Below, piece after piece: positions 44,110-52,828 of a DNA stretch of 64,000 bases. The notes beneath the pieces are model-generated. The model was not told the origin of the DNA. It saw only the letters and a program-made list of their open reading frames with translations, and ran no database searches. The stretch is taken from NCBI GenBank assembly GCA_014377535.1, contig JACMPK010000229.1, positions 1-64,000 on the forward strand, written 5' to 3'. A program made the translations under genes and the position numbers. The DNA is from Gemmatimonadaceae bacterium (GTDB taxonomy: Bacteria > Gemmatimonadota > Gemmatimonadetes > Gemmatimonadales > Gemmatimonadaceae). How positions within the stretch are numbered: the first letter of the stretch is position 1; each line of letters starts with the position of its first letter.

Positions 44110-45741
44110 ATGCACGAAGCCGATCTGGAAAGGGTGCGCACCGCTCTTGGCAGCCGCTACGCGATCGAGCGCGAGCTCGGGCGCGGCGGCATGGGTGCGG
44201 TATACCTCGCACGCGACCTGCGCCTCGATCGCCCCGTCGCCCTGAAAGTGTTGCCGGCGGAATTCGCGGTCGACAGTGCACTTCGCGAGCGTTTTCTGCG
44301 TGAAACGCGCACCACGGCGTCCTTCTCGCACCCCAACATCGTGCCTGTACACGCCGTCGAGGAGAGCGACGAGCTTGTGGCGTTCGCGATGGGCTACGTC
44401 GAGGGCGAGAGCCTCGCCGAGCGCGTACGGCGGCTGGGTCCCTTGTCGGTGCGCGACCTTGTGCGGCTGCTGCAGGACGTGGGTTACGCACTGGCCTACG
44501 CGCACGGCCGCGGCGTGGTGCACCGCGACATCAAGCCTGACAACGTCATGATCGAGCGAGCGACCGGTCGTGCACAGCTGATGGATTTCGGGATCGCGCG
44601 CGCGATCACGTCGGCTGCGGCCGCGGACGCCCGTGCAGGACTCACGCGCGTGGGCGAGGTGATCGGCACGCCGGAGTACATGAGTCCCGAGCAGGCGTCA
44701 GGCGATACGATCGACGGACGCAGCGACCTGTACTCACTCGGTCTCGTGGCCTTTTTTGCGGCGACGGGCCAGATCGCAATGGGAGGCCCGACACCGCAAC
44801 GCATCCTGATCCGGCAGCTGACGGAGCGGGTGCCATCACTGATCGACGTACGTCCCGATCTGCCTGACGCGCTCTGCGCGGCAGTGGACCGGTGCGTGAT
44901 GAAGGAAGCCGACGACCGTTTCGCGTCGGCAGAAGCGCTGGTGGAAGCGATTGACGAGGCGCAGCTCGCGGCACCTGAGGTGCCGATCGTGATCCGCGGT
45001 TATGCGCAGGAGCTGAACACGCTGCTGATGGTGCTCGCCTTCGTGACGCTGCTCGGCTGGTACGTCTTCAGCTCTGCACCGAAGGGAATGTCTGTGATCG
45101 ACAGGGCATTGCCACTGATCGTATTTTTCGGCATCGGTCTGGCGCGCATGCTGCAGGCGTTGACGGCGGTGCGTCGCCTCGCCGAACTGGGGTTCGTGCC
45201 CGACGAGACGATGCGTGGACTGCACCTGATCGTGAATGAGCAGCAGTCGCTGCGTGATCAGCTTCGGCTCGATCCGACGATTCATCGCCGCCGTCGCAAG
45301 ACGCTCGCCAGCACACTCGCAACGATTGGCGGTGCAACTGGCTTGCTCTGGTTTGCAGCATCACGTCGGGTACTGATCGCGCCGGGACGATACGACATCC
45401 CGCTGTACGCCACGGTGCTGTTGGTCTGCGCGTTGATGATGCTCGGCGTCGGCGCGGTGCTGTTGGTGCGATCACCGTTCCGTATGCCACCCGGCGAGCG
45501 CATGTTCCGACTGCTCTGGCTGGGGCCAGTGGGCCGGTTCTTCATCAACATGGGCACGCGAGGGGTCGCACCGGTGTCGGCGGCAGCACGGGCGCGTGAC
45601 CCTGTGACGCTCGCGCCACGATTCGTCGCCGCCGACGCACAAACGCCGCGGCCGTTCCCGGCATCAATCGCGGCGTCGGTGCCATCGCTCGAGCAGCGTG
45701 TCACGGCACTCGAGCAGTGGCGCGACCGCGGCGCTCGCTGA
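44110..45741 (+). CDS. serine/threonine protein kinase with C-terminal TM region
   Basis: LGRGGMGAVYLARD, VVHRDIKPDNVMI, DFGIARA, GTPEYMSPEQ; TM helices after the kinase domain. Confidence 0.95.
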   Translation: MHEADLERVRTALGSRYAIERELGRGGMGAVYLARDLRLDRPVALKVLPAEFAVDSALRERFLRETRTTASFSHPNIVPVHAVEESDELVAFAMGYVEGESLAERVRRLGPLSVRDLVRLLQDVGYALAYAHGRGVVHRDIKPDNVMIERATGRAQLMDFGIARAITSAAAADARAGLTRVGEVIGTPEYMSPEQASGDTIDGRSDLYSLGLVAFFAATGQIAMGGPTPQRILIRQLTERVPSLIDVRPDLPDALCAAVDRCVMKEADDRFASAEALVEAIDEAQLAAPEVPIVIRGYAQELNTLLMVLAFVTLLGWYVFSSAPKGMSVIDRALPLIVFFGIGLARMLQALTAVRRLAELGFVPDETMRGLHLIVNEQQSLRDQLRLDPTIHRRRRKTLASTLATIGGATGLLWFAASRRVLIAPGRYDIPLYATVLLVCALMMLGVGAVLLVRSPFRMPPGERMFRLLWLGPVGRFFINMGTRGVAPVSAAARARDPVTLAPRFVAADAQTPRPFPASIAASVPSLEQRVTALEQWRDRGAR

Positions 45742-46190
45742 GCCGATGCGATGGCAATTCGAGGTCGGTAACAGGTGGTGACAAGCAAGAATCGGTGACG
45801 TAAAACGGGTGACGGTACACTGTATCATCGTGTCAAAGAAGTTCGCGCTCGAGAATTGGTGACAGTGCATGTAATCCCTACCAATTTCTCCTCTGAAGAA
45901 GTTCGCGGAGTCACTCATGCGGCGTGACGAAGCCTGCGTGGCGTTGTGACCAAGCTGTCAATGTCGAATGCGTGCACTGTCACCGCGTGTCCAAATGCGA
46001 GCGTTGCAGCTGGGGCGCATTCGCGACGTGCATCATGCGATGTGACAGGGGAGACGCACAGGGCGGCGCACGCCGAACGGTGAGATACGGGTACGCGCTG
46101 CGGTAAACGGATGACGTACCGTGACGCGAATTGGGTTGACTCGTTATCCGTGCATCGCGACCACTCCCCGCCTCAGCATTCCACATCCGC

Positions 46191-47027
46191 ATGGATTCCT
46201 CACCAGCCCTGCTCAAGGAGCGGGCCGCCGCTCTGGAGCTGCGCAAGCATCCAGAGCAGGCGCTTCGCCTCTACCACCAGTTACTCGACAAGTACGGCGG
46301 GACAGAACACGTCGACGTCACCGTGCGTAATCGGGTCGGAGATCTCCACCTGCGACTCAAGCAGATCGACGAAGCCGTCGCCCTGTTCGAGGTGAGTGCG
46401 GACGAGTATGCGAGTGGTGGGTTTCTCAGCAATGCGATCGCACTGTGCAACAAGATCCTCCGCTATCGTCCCGATCATGTGCCGACGTTTCGTCGCCTGG
46501 CACGGTTTTCCGCGGAGAAAGGCATGGTCGTCGATGCGCAGCGACATTATCTGCTGGTAGCCGACGCGCTGGAAGCGCGAGGCCAGCACACCGAGGCACT
46601 CCAGGCACTCGAGGAGTTCGCCCGTCTGTCTCCCGACGATCCGCACGTGCGCTCCGTGGTGGTGGCACACTTGCTTCGCATCGGCTGTCCGTTGGAGGTC
46701 CTGCCGCACCTGACGGCCCTGCATCGGCTGCATCTCGCTGCCGGGCGACATCTCGACGCCGCGGCCGTAGCGGAGGCTGCGCTGGACATCGACGAGCGTT
46801 GGACACCTGAGTCCGACGCACTCCCCGATCGCAAACTCGCCGATCTCCCGTTCCTCGTCCTCGATGGCGATTTCGAGAGTGAACTGCTCGAGCTGCCGGC
46901 TGGGATTTCACGAGGATCGTTTACCAACGATCGTCGGGGGCAGCCGGACCGTCGGCAAGGCGATCGTCGCAAGGCGCCTCGACGCGACACGATGCGAGCC
47001 TCCGGGGCAGACGGCGTCATTCCCTAA
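46191..47027 (+). CDS. tetratricopeptide-repeat protein
   Basis: Repeated helix pairs (EQALRLYHQLLDKYGG, EAVALFEVSADEYASGGFLSNAIALCNKILRYRPDHVPTFRRLARF). Confidence 0.75.
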   Translation: MDSSPALLKERAAALELRKHPEQALRLYHQLLDKYGGTEHVDVTVRNRVGDLHLRLKQIDEAVALFEVSADEYASGGFLSNAIALCNKILRYRPDHVPTFRRLARFSAEKGMVVDAQRHYLLVADALEARGQHTEALQALEEFARLSPDDPHVRSVVVAHLLRIGCPLEVLPHLTALHRLHLAAGRHLDAAAVAEAALDIDERWTPESDALPDRKLADLPFLVLDGDFESELLELPAGISRGSFTNDRRGQPDRRQGDRRKAPRRDTMRASGADGVIP

Positions 47028-47510
47028 ACGCAGCCCGACTCGACGGCCGCGAGGCAGCTGGGTGGAACTGGCGTCGTGCCGCTTCGTTCAAGCCGACGAG
47101 GCATTGCGCACAGCGAGTCCAAACACCTGGGCCGCTGGTGATGTGACCGGTGGGCCGGGTTGCGTGTGCGTGGCCGCGAGTGCGGGCCATGTTGCGGCGC
47201 AGAACGCACTGCAGACGCTGCACGCACGTGGCATGATGTACGACACCGGTGGCACGCTCGACCTGACAGCCGTGCCACGCGTCACGTTCACGTCCCCGCA
47301 GATAATTTCCTCCGGCATGCACGCGGCTGGGAGGCCCAGCAACTGCAGCATGTGCCGGGGCGGCATTGTGACGAAGATCACGCGTGCTGACGCTACGTGA
47401 CTGCGGCAAGCTGAAGCTCGAATTGCCCTCGTGCACGATGCCGTGCCGTCGCACTGGTTCTCGTCCGGGTAACGCAACGATCCAACTGAACGAGACCTCG
47501 GCGACAGAGA
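47028..47510 (+). pseudogene. merA: mercuric reductase (MerA) remnant, frameshifted
   Basis: NAARLDGREAAG / (frame change) / VELASCRFVQADEALRTASPNTWAAGDVTGGPGCVCVAASAGHVAAQNAL...LDLTAVPRVTFTSPQIISSG matches the MerA VDEHLRTS-P-IYAAGDVTG---YVAA--G--AAENAL...PRVTFTSPQVASVG region. Confidence 0.72.
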
Positions 47511-47667
47511 CGTCGATTTCGAGACCGCCGTGCACCACGCGCGCCCGGTGGCGCGTGGCCGACGTTACTCCTCCTCTGGGACGCTCGTCGATGCCTTGAA
47601 GAACACCGTTGCGCCGTTGGCTTGTACTCTGCAGGTCTGTGCCGCACGCTTCCCCCCCCAACGTCAA

Positions 47668-48486
47668 ATGCACCCAAAGTTTACGCTCGCTTCCGGCTTG
47701 GCCGCCTTGCCGCTTTTGCTCGCAGGTTGCAGTGACGCCGCTGGGCCCGCCGACGGCTCGAGAGTCGCCGTGCGCTTCGGCCGCTCCGCCTCGAGCGCGT
47801 CGCTGTCCGTGTCGACATCTCGATCTGCGCAGGTCGGGACCGGCAACAGCGGGAGCATGGTCGTGCAGGGCACGAACGGCACGCTGACGATCACCAACGT
47901 GAGCTTCATCGTCGCCGAGCTGGAACTTGAGTGTGTGGGTGAGGATGACGGCCCCCCGGGCTCTGCTTCATGCGCAGAATTCAAGGCGCCGCCCTCGTTC
48001 GTCCGGCTTCCCCTCGGTACGGGTGCAGTCGATGTTGCCAGCGCCGGCGTGCCGACCGGTTTGTACGACGAACTCGAGTTCGAAGTCGAGAACCTCGAGT
48101 CGGATAGTGATGACGACGCCTCGGAGCGGGCCCAGATCGCCGCCTTGCGCTCTGTGATCCGTGCCGCGCACCCCGACTTTCCAGATCGGGCAAGCATGGT
48201 CGTCGAAGGCACGTTTACGCCAAGCGGAACCACTCAGCCAATTTCGTTCCGTACCTACTTCAATGCCGAGATCGAGGTGGAAATGGATTTGACTCCACCG
48301 CTCAGCATCTCGAAGGTCGGCACCAGTCGCGCGCTCGCCGTTGACGTCCAGCCGGCGCTGTGGTTCCGTCGCGCCGACGGCACCGTGATGGATCTCTCCC
48401 GCCTCGACTACACTCGCACAGGCGAACTGGTCGGTTTCGAGCTCGAAATGCAGCGCGGTTTCCGTAAGGTCGAGTTCAACAACTGA
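47668..48486 (+). CDS. lipoprotein of unknown function (DUF4382-like pattern)
   Basis: LPLLLAGCSD lipobox; coherent ORF. Confidence 0.65.
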   Translation: MHPKFTLASGLAALPLLLAGCSDAAGPADGSRVAVRFGRSASSASLSVSTSRSAQVGTGNSGSMVVQGTNGTLTITNVSFIVAELELECVGEDDGPPGSASCAEFKAPPSFVRLPLGTGAVDVASAGVPTGLYDELEFEVENLESDSDDDASERAQIAALRSVIRAAHPDFPDRASMVVEGTFTPSGTTQPISFRTYFNAEIEVEMDLTPPLSISKVGTSRALAVDVQPALWFRRADGTVMDLSRLDYTRTGELVGFELEMQRGFRKVEFNN

Positions 48487-48660
48487 TCACGGACAGACTC
48501 GGCGCGGTTACACCTGCGTCGGATGGCACGGTACTGAGGAGGGCGTTTATTTCAGCGTTCTCCTCATTGCCGTTTCAACTTGCATTCTGTTCCGCGATGT
48601 AGGCTGGTGAGCGATCAGTGGTTTGCTGGCCTGACTTGCGCGAGAGTTGCGCCCGCTGAT

Positions 48661-48930
48661 TCAACCGGTGAAGAGGTCGAAGTACAACAGCGCGTCGACA
48701 GGCGTGAGAAAACCACGCGTCTTTCGTGAGCGCTGATTGAGTTCACGCGCGGTTCGATCACGCGCTGACTGTGACATCGTACGCAGGTCAGATCCGTATG
48801 AGACATGTTGGCGAAGTAGTCCATTGGAATACTCGTTGGCACCGCGCTGCCATGAGCTTTGCGGATCGCAGAAGGACACAGCCATCTTCGTCGCCAGCGG
48901 CAGTTGCTGACAGCGTGCGAGCTCCATGGC
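48661..48930 (-). pseudogene. IS30-family transposase, C-terminal remnant
   Basis: VSFCDPQSSWQRGANEYSNGLLRQHVSYGSDLRTMSQ...RELNQRSRKTRGFLTPVDAL matches IS30 [28 protein letters not shown]...LNNRPRKTLGF-TP. Confidence 0.82.
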
Positions 48931-49260
48931 TCCTGAATCAAGATCATATCGACGCCGGAAAGGCTTGACAGCAGGTCGATGCGGATTGGCGGCGCATCCA
49001 TCTGTGTCACCGCATCTGTGTCACCGCATCTGCGGCGGCGAGATGCTGCACATTGATCAGCGAAGCTGGCGCTCCGAACATCGTCATCGCGCGCATCAGT
49101 CGCTCGGTGTTCTCTGACGTGCTGTGATGGTGGAAATCGATAGCCGTGGTGGCGCGCACGTAGCCGTACATGCCGACGGCACACCCGCCAGCGGGCATGT
49201 ATTCCACGCCTGCATTTTCAGGACAGGACGAAGCCGAGAAATTTTGTCCACGGCCACGGA
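48930..49260 (-). pseudogene. nucleotidyltransferase-fold pseudogene (AbiEii/DUF6036-like), frameshifted
   Basis: ENAGVEYMPAGGCAVGMYGYVRATTAIDFHHHSTSENTERLMRAMTMFGAP...AADAVTQM then, in another frame, DAPPIRIDLLSSLSGVD. Confidence 0.65.
48994..49021. repeat. 14-bp tandem duplication TCTGTGTCACCGCA x2
   Basis: Read directly: ...catccaTCTGTGTCACCGCATCTGTGTCACCGCAtctgcgg... Confidence 0.9.
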
Positions 49261-49421
49261 GGTGCAGGTGAATCGCATCACGACGCAGGTGGCAGCCAGC
49301 GCCGTGAAATTGCCTGGAGCAACGGAAGAGCTGTATGCGCAGGCCGGGACGTTCGGCGACACGGTGGCGGAATTGCAGCCCGAGGATCCGGGTGTGTTGC
49401 GCGGTAATCAGTGTGGCGCGC

Positions 49422-51080
49422 TTACGGCAACACGTTCCTCGTCACGCGTCCACCAACCAGCGTCAGCAAGCTGGTGGTGCCAGGCAGCATCGGCGGTGGG
49501 ACGGTGAAGATGTTTTGCGAGAGCACCGCCAAATCAGCCAGCATGCCGGGCGCCAGCGTGCCCTTGTCCTTTTCGGCGTGCTGCGCATAAGCAGACGTCC
49601 GCGTGTACGCGATGACTGCCTGTTCCCGCGTCAGGGCGTGCGCGGGATTGGCTGGGTTGAGTATGGCGAACATCAGGTTCAGTCCCGTCTCCATGGGACC
49701 GTCGCTGCCGATGGCCAGCGGAATCCCAGCCTCCACGATACCGCGTAAAACCTCGGACCTCGAGGCGCGCGACTCGTCCCAGCGATTTCCGCGGAAGACG
49801 ATAGAGAGATGCGTGGGATTTTGTACGACGACAATACCGAGCGCTTTCGCATCAGCAAATTGGTCGGCCATCAGGTTGTCGCCATGCTCGATGCGTGGTC
49901 GGATTTTGCGCCAGACTGAATCCGGAGCCACGCTGCGGAGCGCAGTGAACAGCAGTGCAATGGTGCTGTCACCGCCGGCGTGCAGAATCGGCTGCTGACC
50001 GCGGTTGAGGGCATCGCGCAGCATCGCCTTCAGGGTGTCGAGCGGAAAGTTCGCGCGGCCGTACCAGCCGGCCTTGTCGGCATACGGCTCGCGCATCAGC
50101 GCCAGCCGCTCAACCGGCGTGCCGTCCAGCACCCACTTGATTCCAGCGACGCGCGAGAATGGGGAGTCGCGGTGTGCCGCGTTCCAGAGCGTGTCGCGGC
50201 GCCCAGCGCGCGTCTGCTCAAACGGGATCAGGTGATGCCGCAGTTGCAGGATGTCGGCCTGCTCGATCGCCGCGAGCTGCGTCGGCGTCGTATTCGTGCC
50301 CATGTTCTGCGCGCTTGTGATCCCGTTGCGTGCTGCACTGGCCGCGAAGGCCGTGTACGTACGGATGGCAGGCGCCGTTCCGCGTGCGGCGCTCATTCGG
50401 GCGTCGGCGCCGAAGAGCGCATACTCGTCGATGCGCCCTGTGGCGCGGCCCGATGCATCGCGCTCAATCCAACCACCCACTGGATCATTGATCGTGTCGA
50501 CACCCGCCGCGATGAGCGCTGACGTGTTGAGCACGGCACCATGTCCCGTGAAACCGTGGAGGGAGACCGGATGCTTTGGCGCGACGCGATCCAGCATCGC
50601 CCGGCGTGCATCAGGATCGGCGAGGACCCGCTCGCCGACGTCCGTCATGATCCACGTGCCGGATGGCGTCCGGCTCGCGATCGCCCGCACCGAGTCGACG
50701 ACGACGGCGAAGGACGGATCAGGCATCGTCGAGTCACCAGTCGCGAAGGAAGTCCCCCGCGTGCCCGGGCCCACGTGCATGTGCGCGTCGTTGAACCCAG
50801 GTACCACTACGCGTCCGCCAAGTGCGACACGCTTCGTCGCAGTCGTCGCGAGCGCAGTGATCTGGGCATCGCTGCCCACGGCGAGGATGCGTTCGCCGCT
50901 GATGGCAATCGCGGTGGCCCAGGGGCGTGTCGAATCCGCGGTGAAGATGCGACCGCCGGTGAGGATCATCGTCGGCGCCCCACCCGTGGCCTGGGCGCTG
51001 AGAGCCGGTCCTGCCGCCACCGTCAGGCCGACCAGCAGAGCAGCGAGACTGCGTGTCCGGGCGCGTGATTCTGGTCGCAT
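49422..51080 (-). CDS. amidohydrolase family protein (YtcJ-like)
   Basis: Signal peptide; VVVPGFNDAHMHVGPG, HAGGDSTIALLFTAL, AIGSDGPMETGLNLMFAI, HAEKDKGTLAPGMLADLAVL. Confidence 0.9.
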   Translation of the reverse strand: MRPESRARTRSLAALLVGLTVAAGPALSAQATGGAPTMILTGGRIFTADSTRPWATAIAISGERILAVGSDAQITALATTATKRVALGGRVVVPGFNDAHMHVGPGTRGTSFATGDSTMPDPSFAVVVDSVRAIASRTPSGTWIMTDVGERVLADPDARRAMLDRVAPKHPVSLHGFTGHGAVLNTSALIAAGVDTINDPVGGWIERDASGRATGRIDEYALFGADARMSAARGTAPAIRTYTAFAASAARNGITSAQNMGTNTTPTQLAAIEQADILQLRHHLIPFEQTRAGRRDTLWNAAHRDSPFSRVAGIKWVLDGTPVERLALMREPYADKAGWYGRANFPLDTLKAMLRDALNRGQQPILHAGGDSTIALLFTALRSVAPDSVWRKIRPRIEHGDNLMADQFADAKALGIVVVQNPTHLSIVFRGNRWDESRASRSEVLRGIVEAGIPLAIGSDGPMETGLNLMFAILNPANPAHALTREQAVIAYTRTSAYAQHAEKDKGTLAPGMLADLAVLSQNIFTVPPPMLPGTTSLLTLVGGRVTRNVLP

Positions 51081-51459
51081 CGTGTGAGTCAGGTCATGAG
51101 AATCGATGGCGTGCCGGTCGCTGATCCGGTAGTGTAGCGTCGAACACCGTCGTCGTCACGTAACGAGCCAAATTCCACATCGCTCTCTGCGCCGGGTACA
51201 GGCCCGCATATGCAGTCGGCCACGTGCGCCGCAGGGCATCATGCTGACAGGGTGAATGCTCTCTCGTAAGTCGACCGCATATTCTCTCGTAATTCACGCG
51301 ACGATGGTCGTGAGTGAACACGTCGCCGGAGCACGACACAAAGGGCCCCACCATGCAGTGGAGCACTTGGTGCAAAAGGCTTATGTTACATAAAGATTAC
51401 ATACGTAAGACTCGACCATCGAGTCGATCCTCGCCATAGCAACTCTCAGTATTGGCACC

Positions 51460-51778
51460 CTCCCGCTGCCGCCCGACGCGGGCGCAACCCCAGGGGTCGT
51501 GTCTGGACAAGGGTTACGACCGCCGTGAAGTCTACGCGCTGCTCGCGGGCCTGCGGTTCACGCCGCATGTGCGCGCCCGCGGCGAGGAGGCGGTGGCCAA
51601 ACGCAGGCGAGAGCAGCGCGCGCGGCGCGGAGTGGTGGAGCGCACGCGTCACTGGACGAATCGCTTCCTGGCGTTGCTGGTGCGCTGGGAGAAGCGCGCG
51701 GCAAACTACCGTGCATCCTTGTGCTTCGCCTGCGACTGCGTCTCCACCTGCTTCCAGCGCGCTGACCTGTTGGTATAA
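51460..51778 (+). pseudogene. IS5-family transposase C-terminal fragment
   Basis: CLDKGYDRREVYALLAGLRFTPHVRARGEEA...ARRGVVERTRHWTNRFLALLVRWEKRAANYRASLCFAC; N-terminal transposase absent. Confidence 0.82.
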
Positions 51779-51816
51779 ACCATCAGCCGCTGACGTGGCA
51801 TCCTCGCCGCGCCGCC

Positions 51817-52320
51817 TCATCCGATCGTTCCAGCGCCGTAGATCAGTACGACAAGGCCCGGGCCGTGAAGAAGGAGAGCCAGCAAGCCGAAGTAAAACTG
51901 GACGTCGGGCGTGATCCACTTGTCCCGCATTGCCCGGCGCAGCAGCCATATCGAAAAGGGGACGTTCAGGCACAAAGCTGTCAGCAGGCCTGGCGTATAA
52001 TCCCACAGCGCCAACGCGGCTCCCACGTGGAAGACCACATTCAGGAGCATGGTGGTTTGGACGAGGACAAGCAGCTCGACGGCGAGCTTGGATACGCAGC
52101 GCAGGGCGCCGAGCGCGACGAAGAGGTAGGGAATCACAGTGACCACGCCGAGCGCGATCAGGAACTGGGGGTAGTTGACCGGAGCGAGGAACCCGACGGG
52201 GGAAGCTGTCAAGACCGCGTTCACCGCAGGCAGCGCCGCCCGCATGAACAGCGCCTCTTCCAGGTTGTGAGCCGTCATACAAAGCGGGACCAGCCAAAGA
52301 ACGCGAGGGTTGGGGGTCAT
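51817..52320 (-). CDS. HXXEE-motif membrane protein
   Basis: HNLEEAL motif in a multi-TM ORF. Confidence 0.75.
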   Translation of the reverse strand: MTPNPRVLWLVPLCMTAHNLEEALFMRAALPAVNAVLTASPVGFLAPVNYPQFLIALGVVTVIPYLFVALGALRCVSKLAVELLVLVQTTMLLNVVFHVGAALALWDYTPGLLTALCLNVPFSIWLLRRAMRDKWITPDVQFYFGLLALLLHGPGLVVLIYGAGTIG

Positions 52321-52631
52321 GACGGCCAGTCACCTGCGCAGGAGAAGCAGCGCGCGAAGCGACGACTGAAGGAAGCCTGGCGCTTCGGCCAGTTCGCGGC
52401 GGCGGCGGAGCCAAGCTCCATCCGATTGCCGTGCGCGTGGAGCATCGCATGCAGATGACCGAGGTAGCGCGCGACATGGAGGAGAACCGTCTTGCCGACC
52501 CTGCACTCAAGGAAGTTCTCCCCATCCTTTACGTAGCGATGTTTTGTGAATTCGGAGGCAGGCGGCGGCGTTTTCAACACCCATGGATCGTCAGGCGTGC
52601 CTTTGGCTTGGGCGGGTTTTGTTGCGGCCAT
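52317..52631 (-). CDS. conserved hypothetical protein (DUF6855-like, possibly C-terminally truncated)
   Basis: DDPWVLKTPPPASEFTKHRY...CRVGKTVLLHVARYLGHLHAMLHAHGNRMELGSA; last ~30 aa look unrelated. Confidence 0.5.
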   Translation of the reverse strand: MAATKPAQAKGTPDDPWVLKTPPPASEFTKHRYVKDGENFLECRVGKTVLLHVARYLGHLHAMLHAHGNRMELGSAAAANWPKRQASFSRRFARCFSCAGDWPS

Positions 52632-52663
52632 TGCAGGGCTCCTCGGTCACCAAAGTATCAGTC

Positions 52664-52704
52664 AATGACCGGGTGTCAGTCGGATGGACTGACACCCGGT
52701 CATT
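52664..52704. repeat. perfect 18-bp inverted repeat, 5-nt loop
   Basis: AATGACCGGGTGTCAGTC-ggatg-GACTGACACCCGGTCATT. Confidence 0.9.
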
Positions 52705-52828
52705 AAAGCGTCATCCGTATCCTGCTCGAATCCGCCGGTGGCAGACACTAGTACGCACCCCTTTCACGGTGTTGGGCGAGGGGGACTTTCTTAAGGGAAA
52801 AGGGCTCGATACGGGGTTCGCCGTGTCG

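Noticed and set aside
46864-47400. 178-aa ORF as an intact gene
   Set aside because: Its first half overlaps the TPR gene out of frame and its second half is the MerA relic; better explained as a pseudogene segment.
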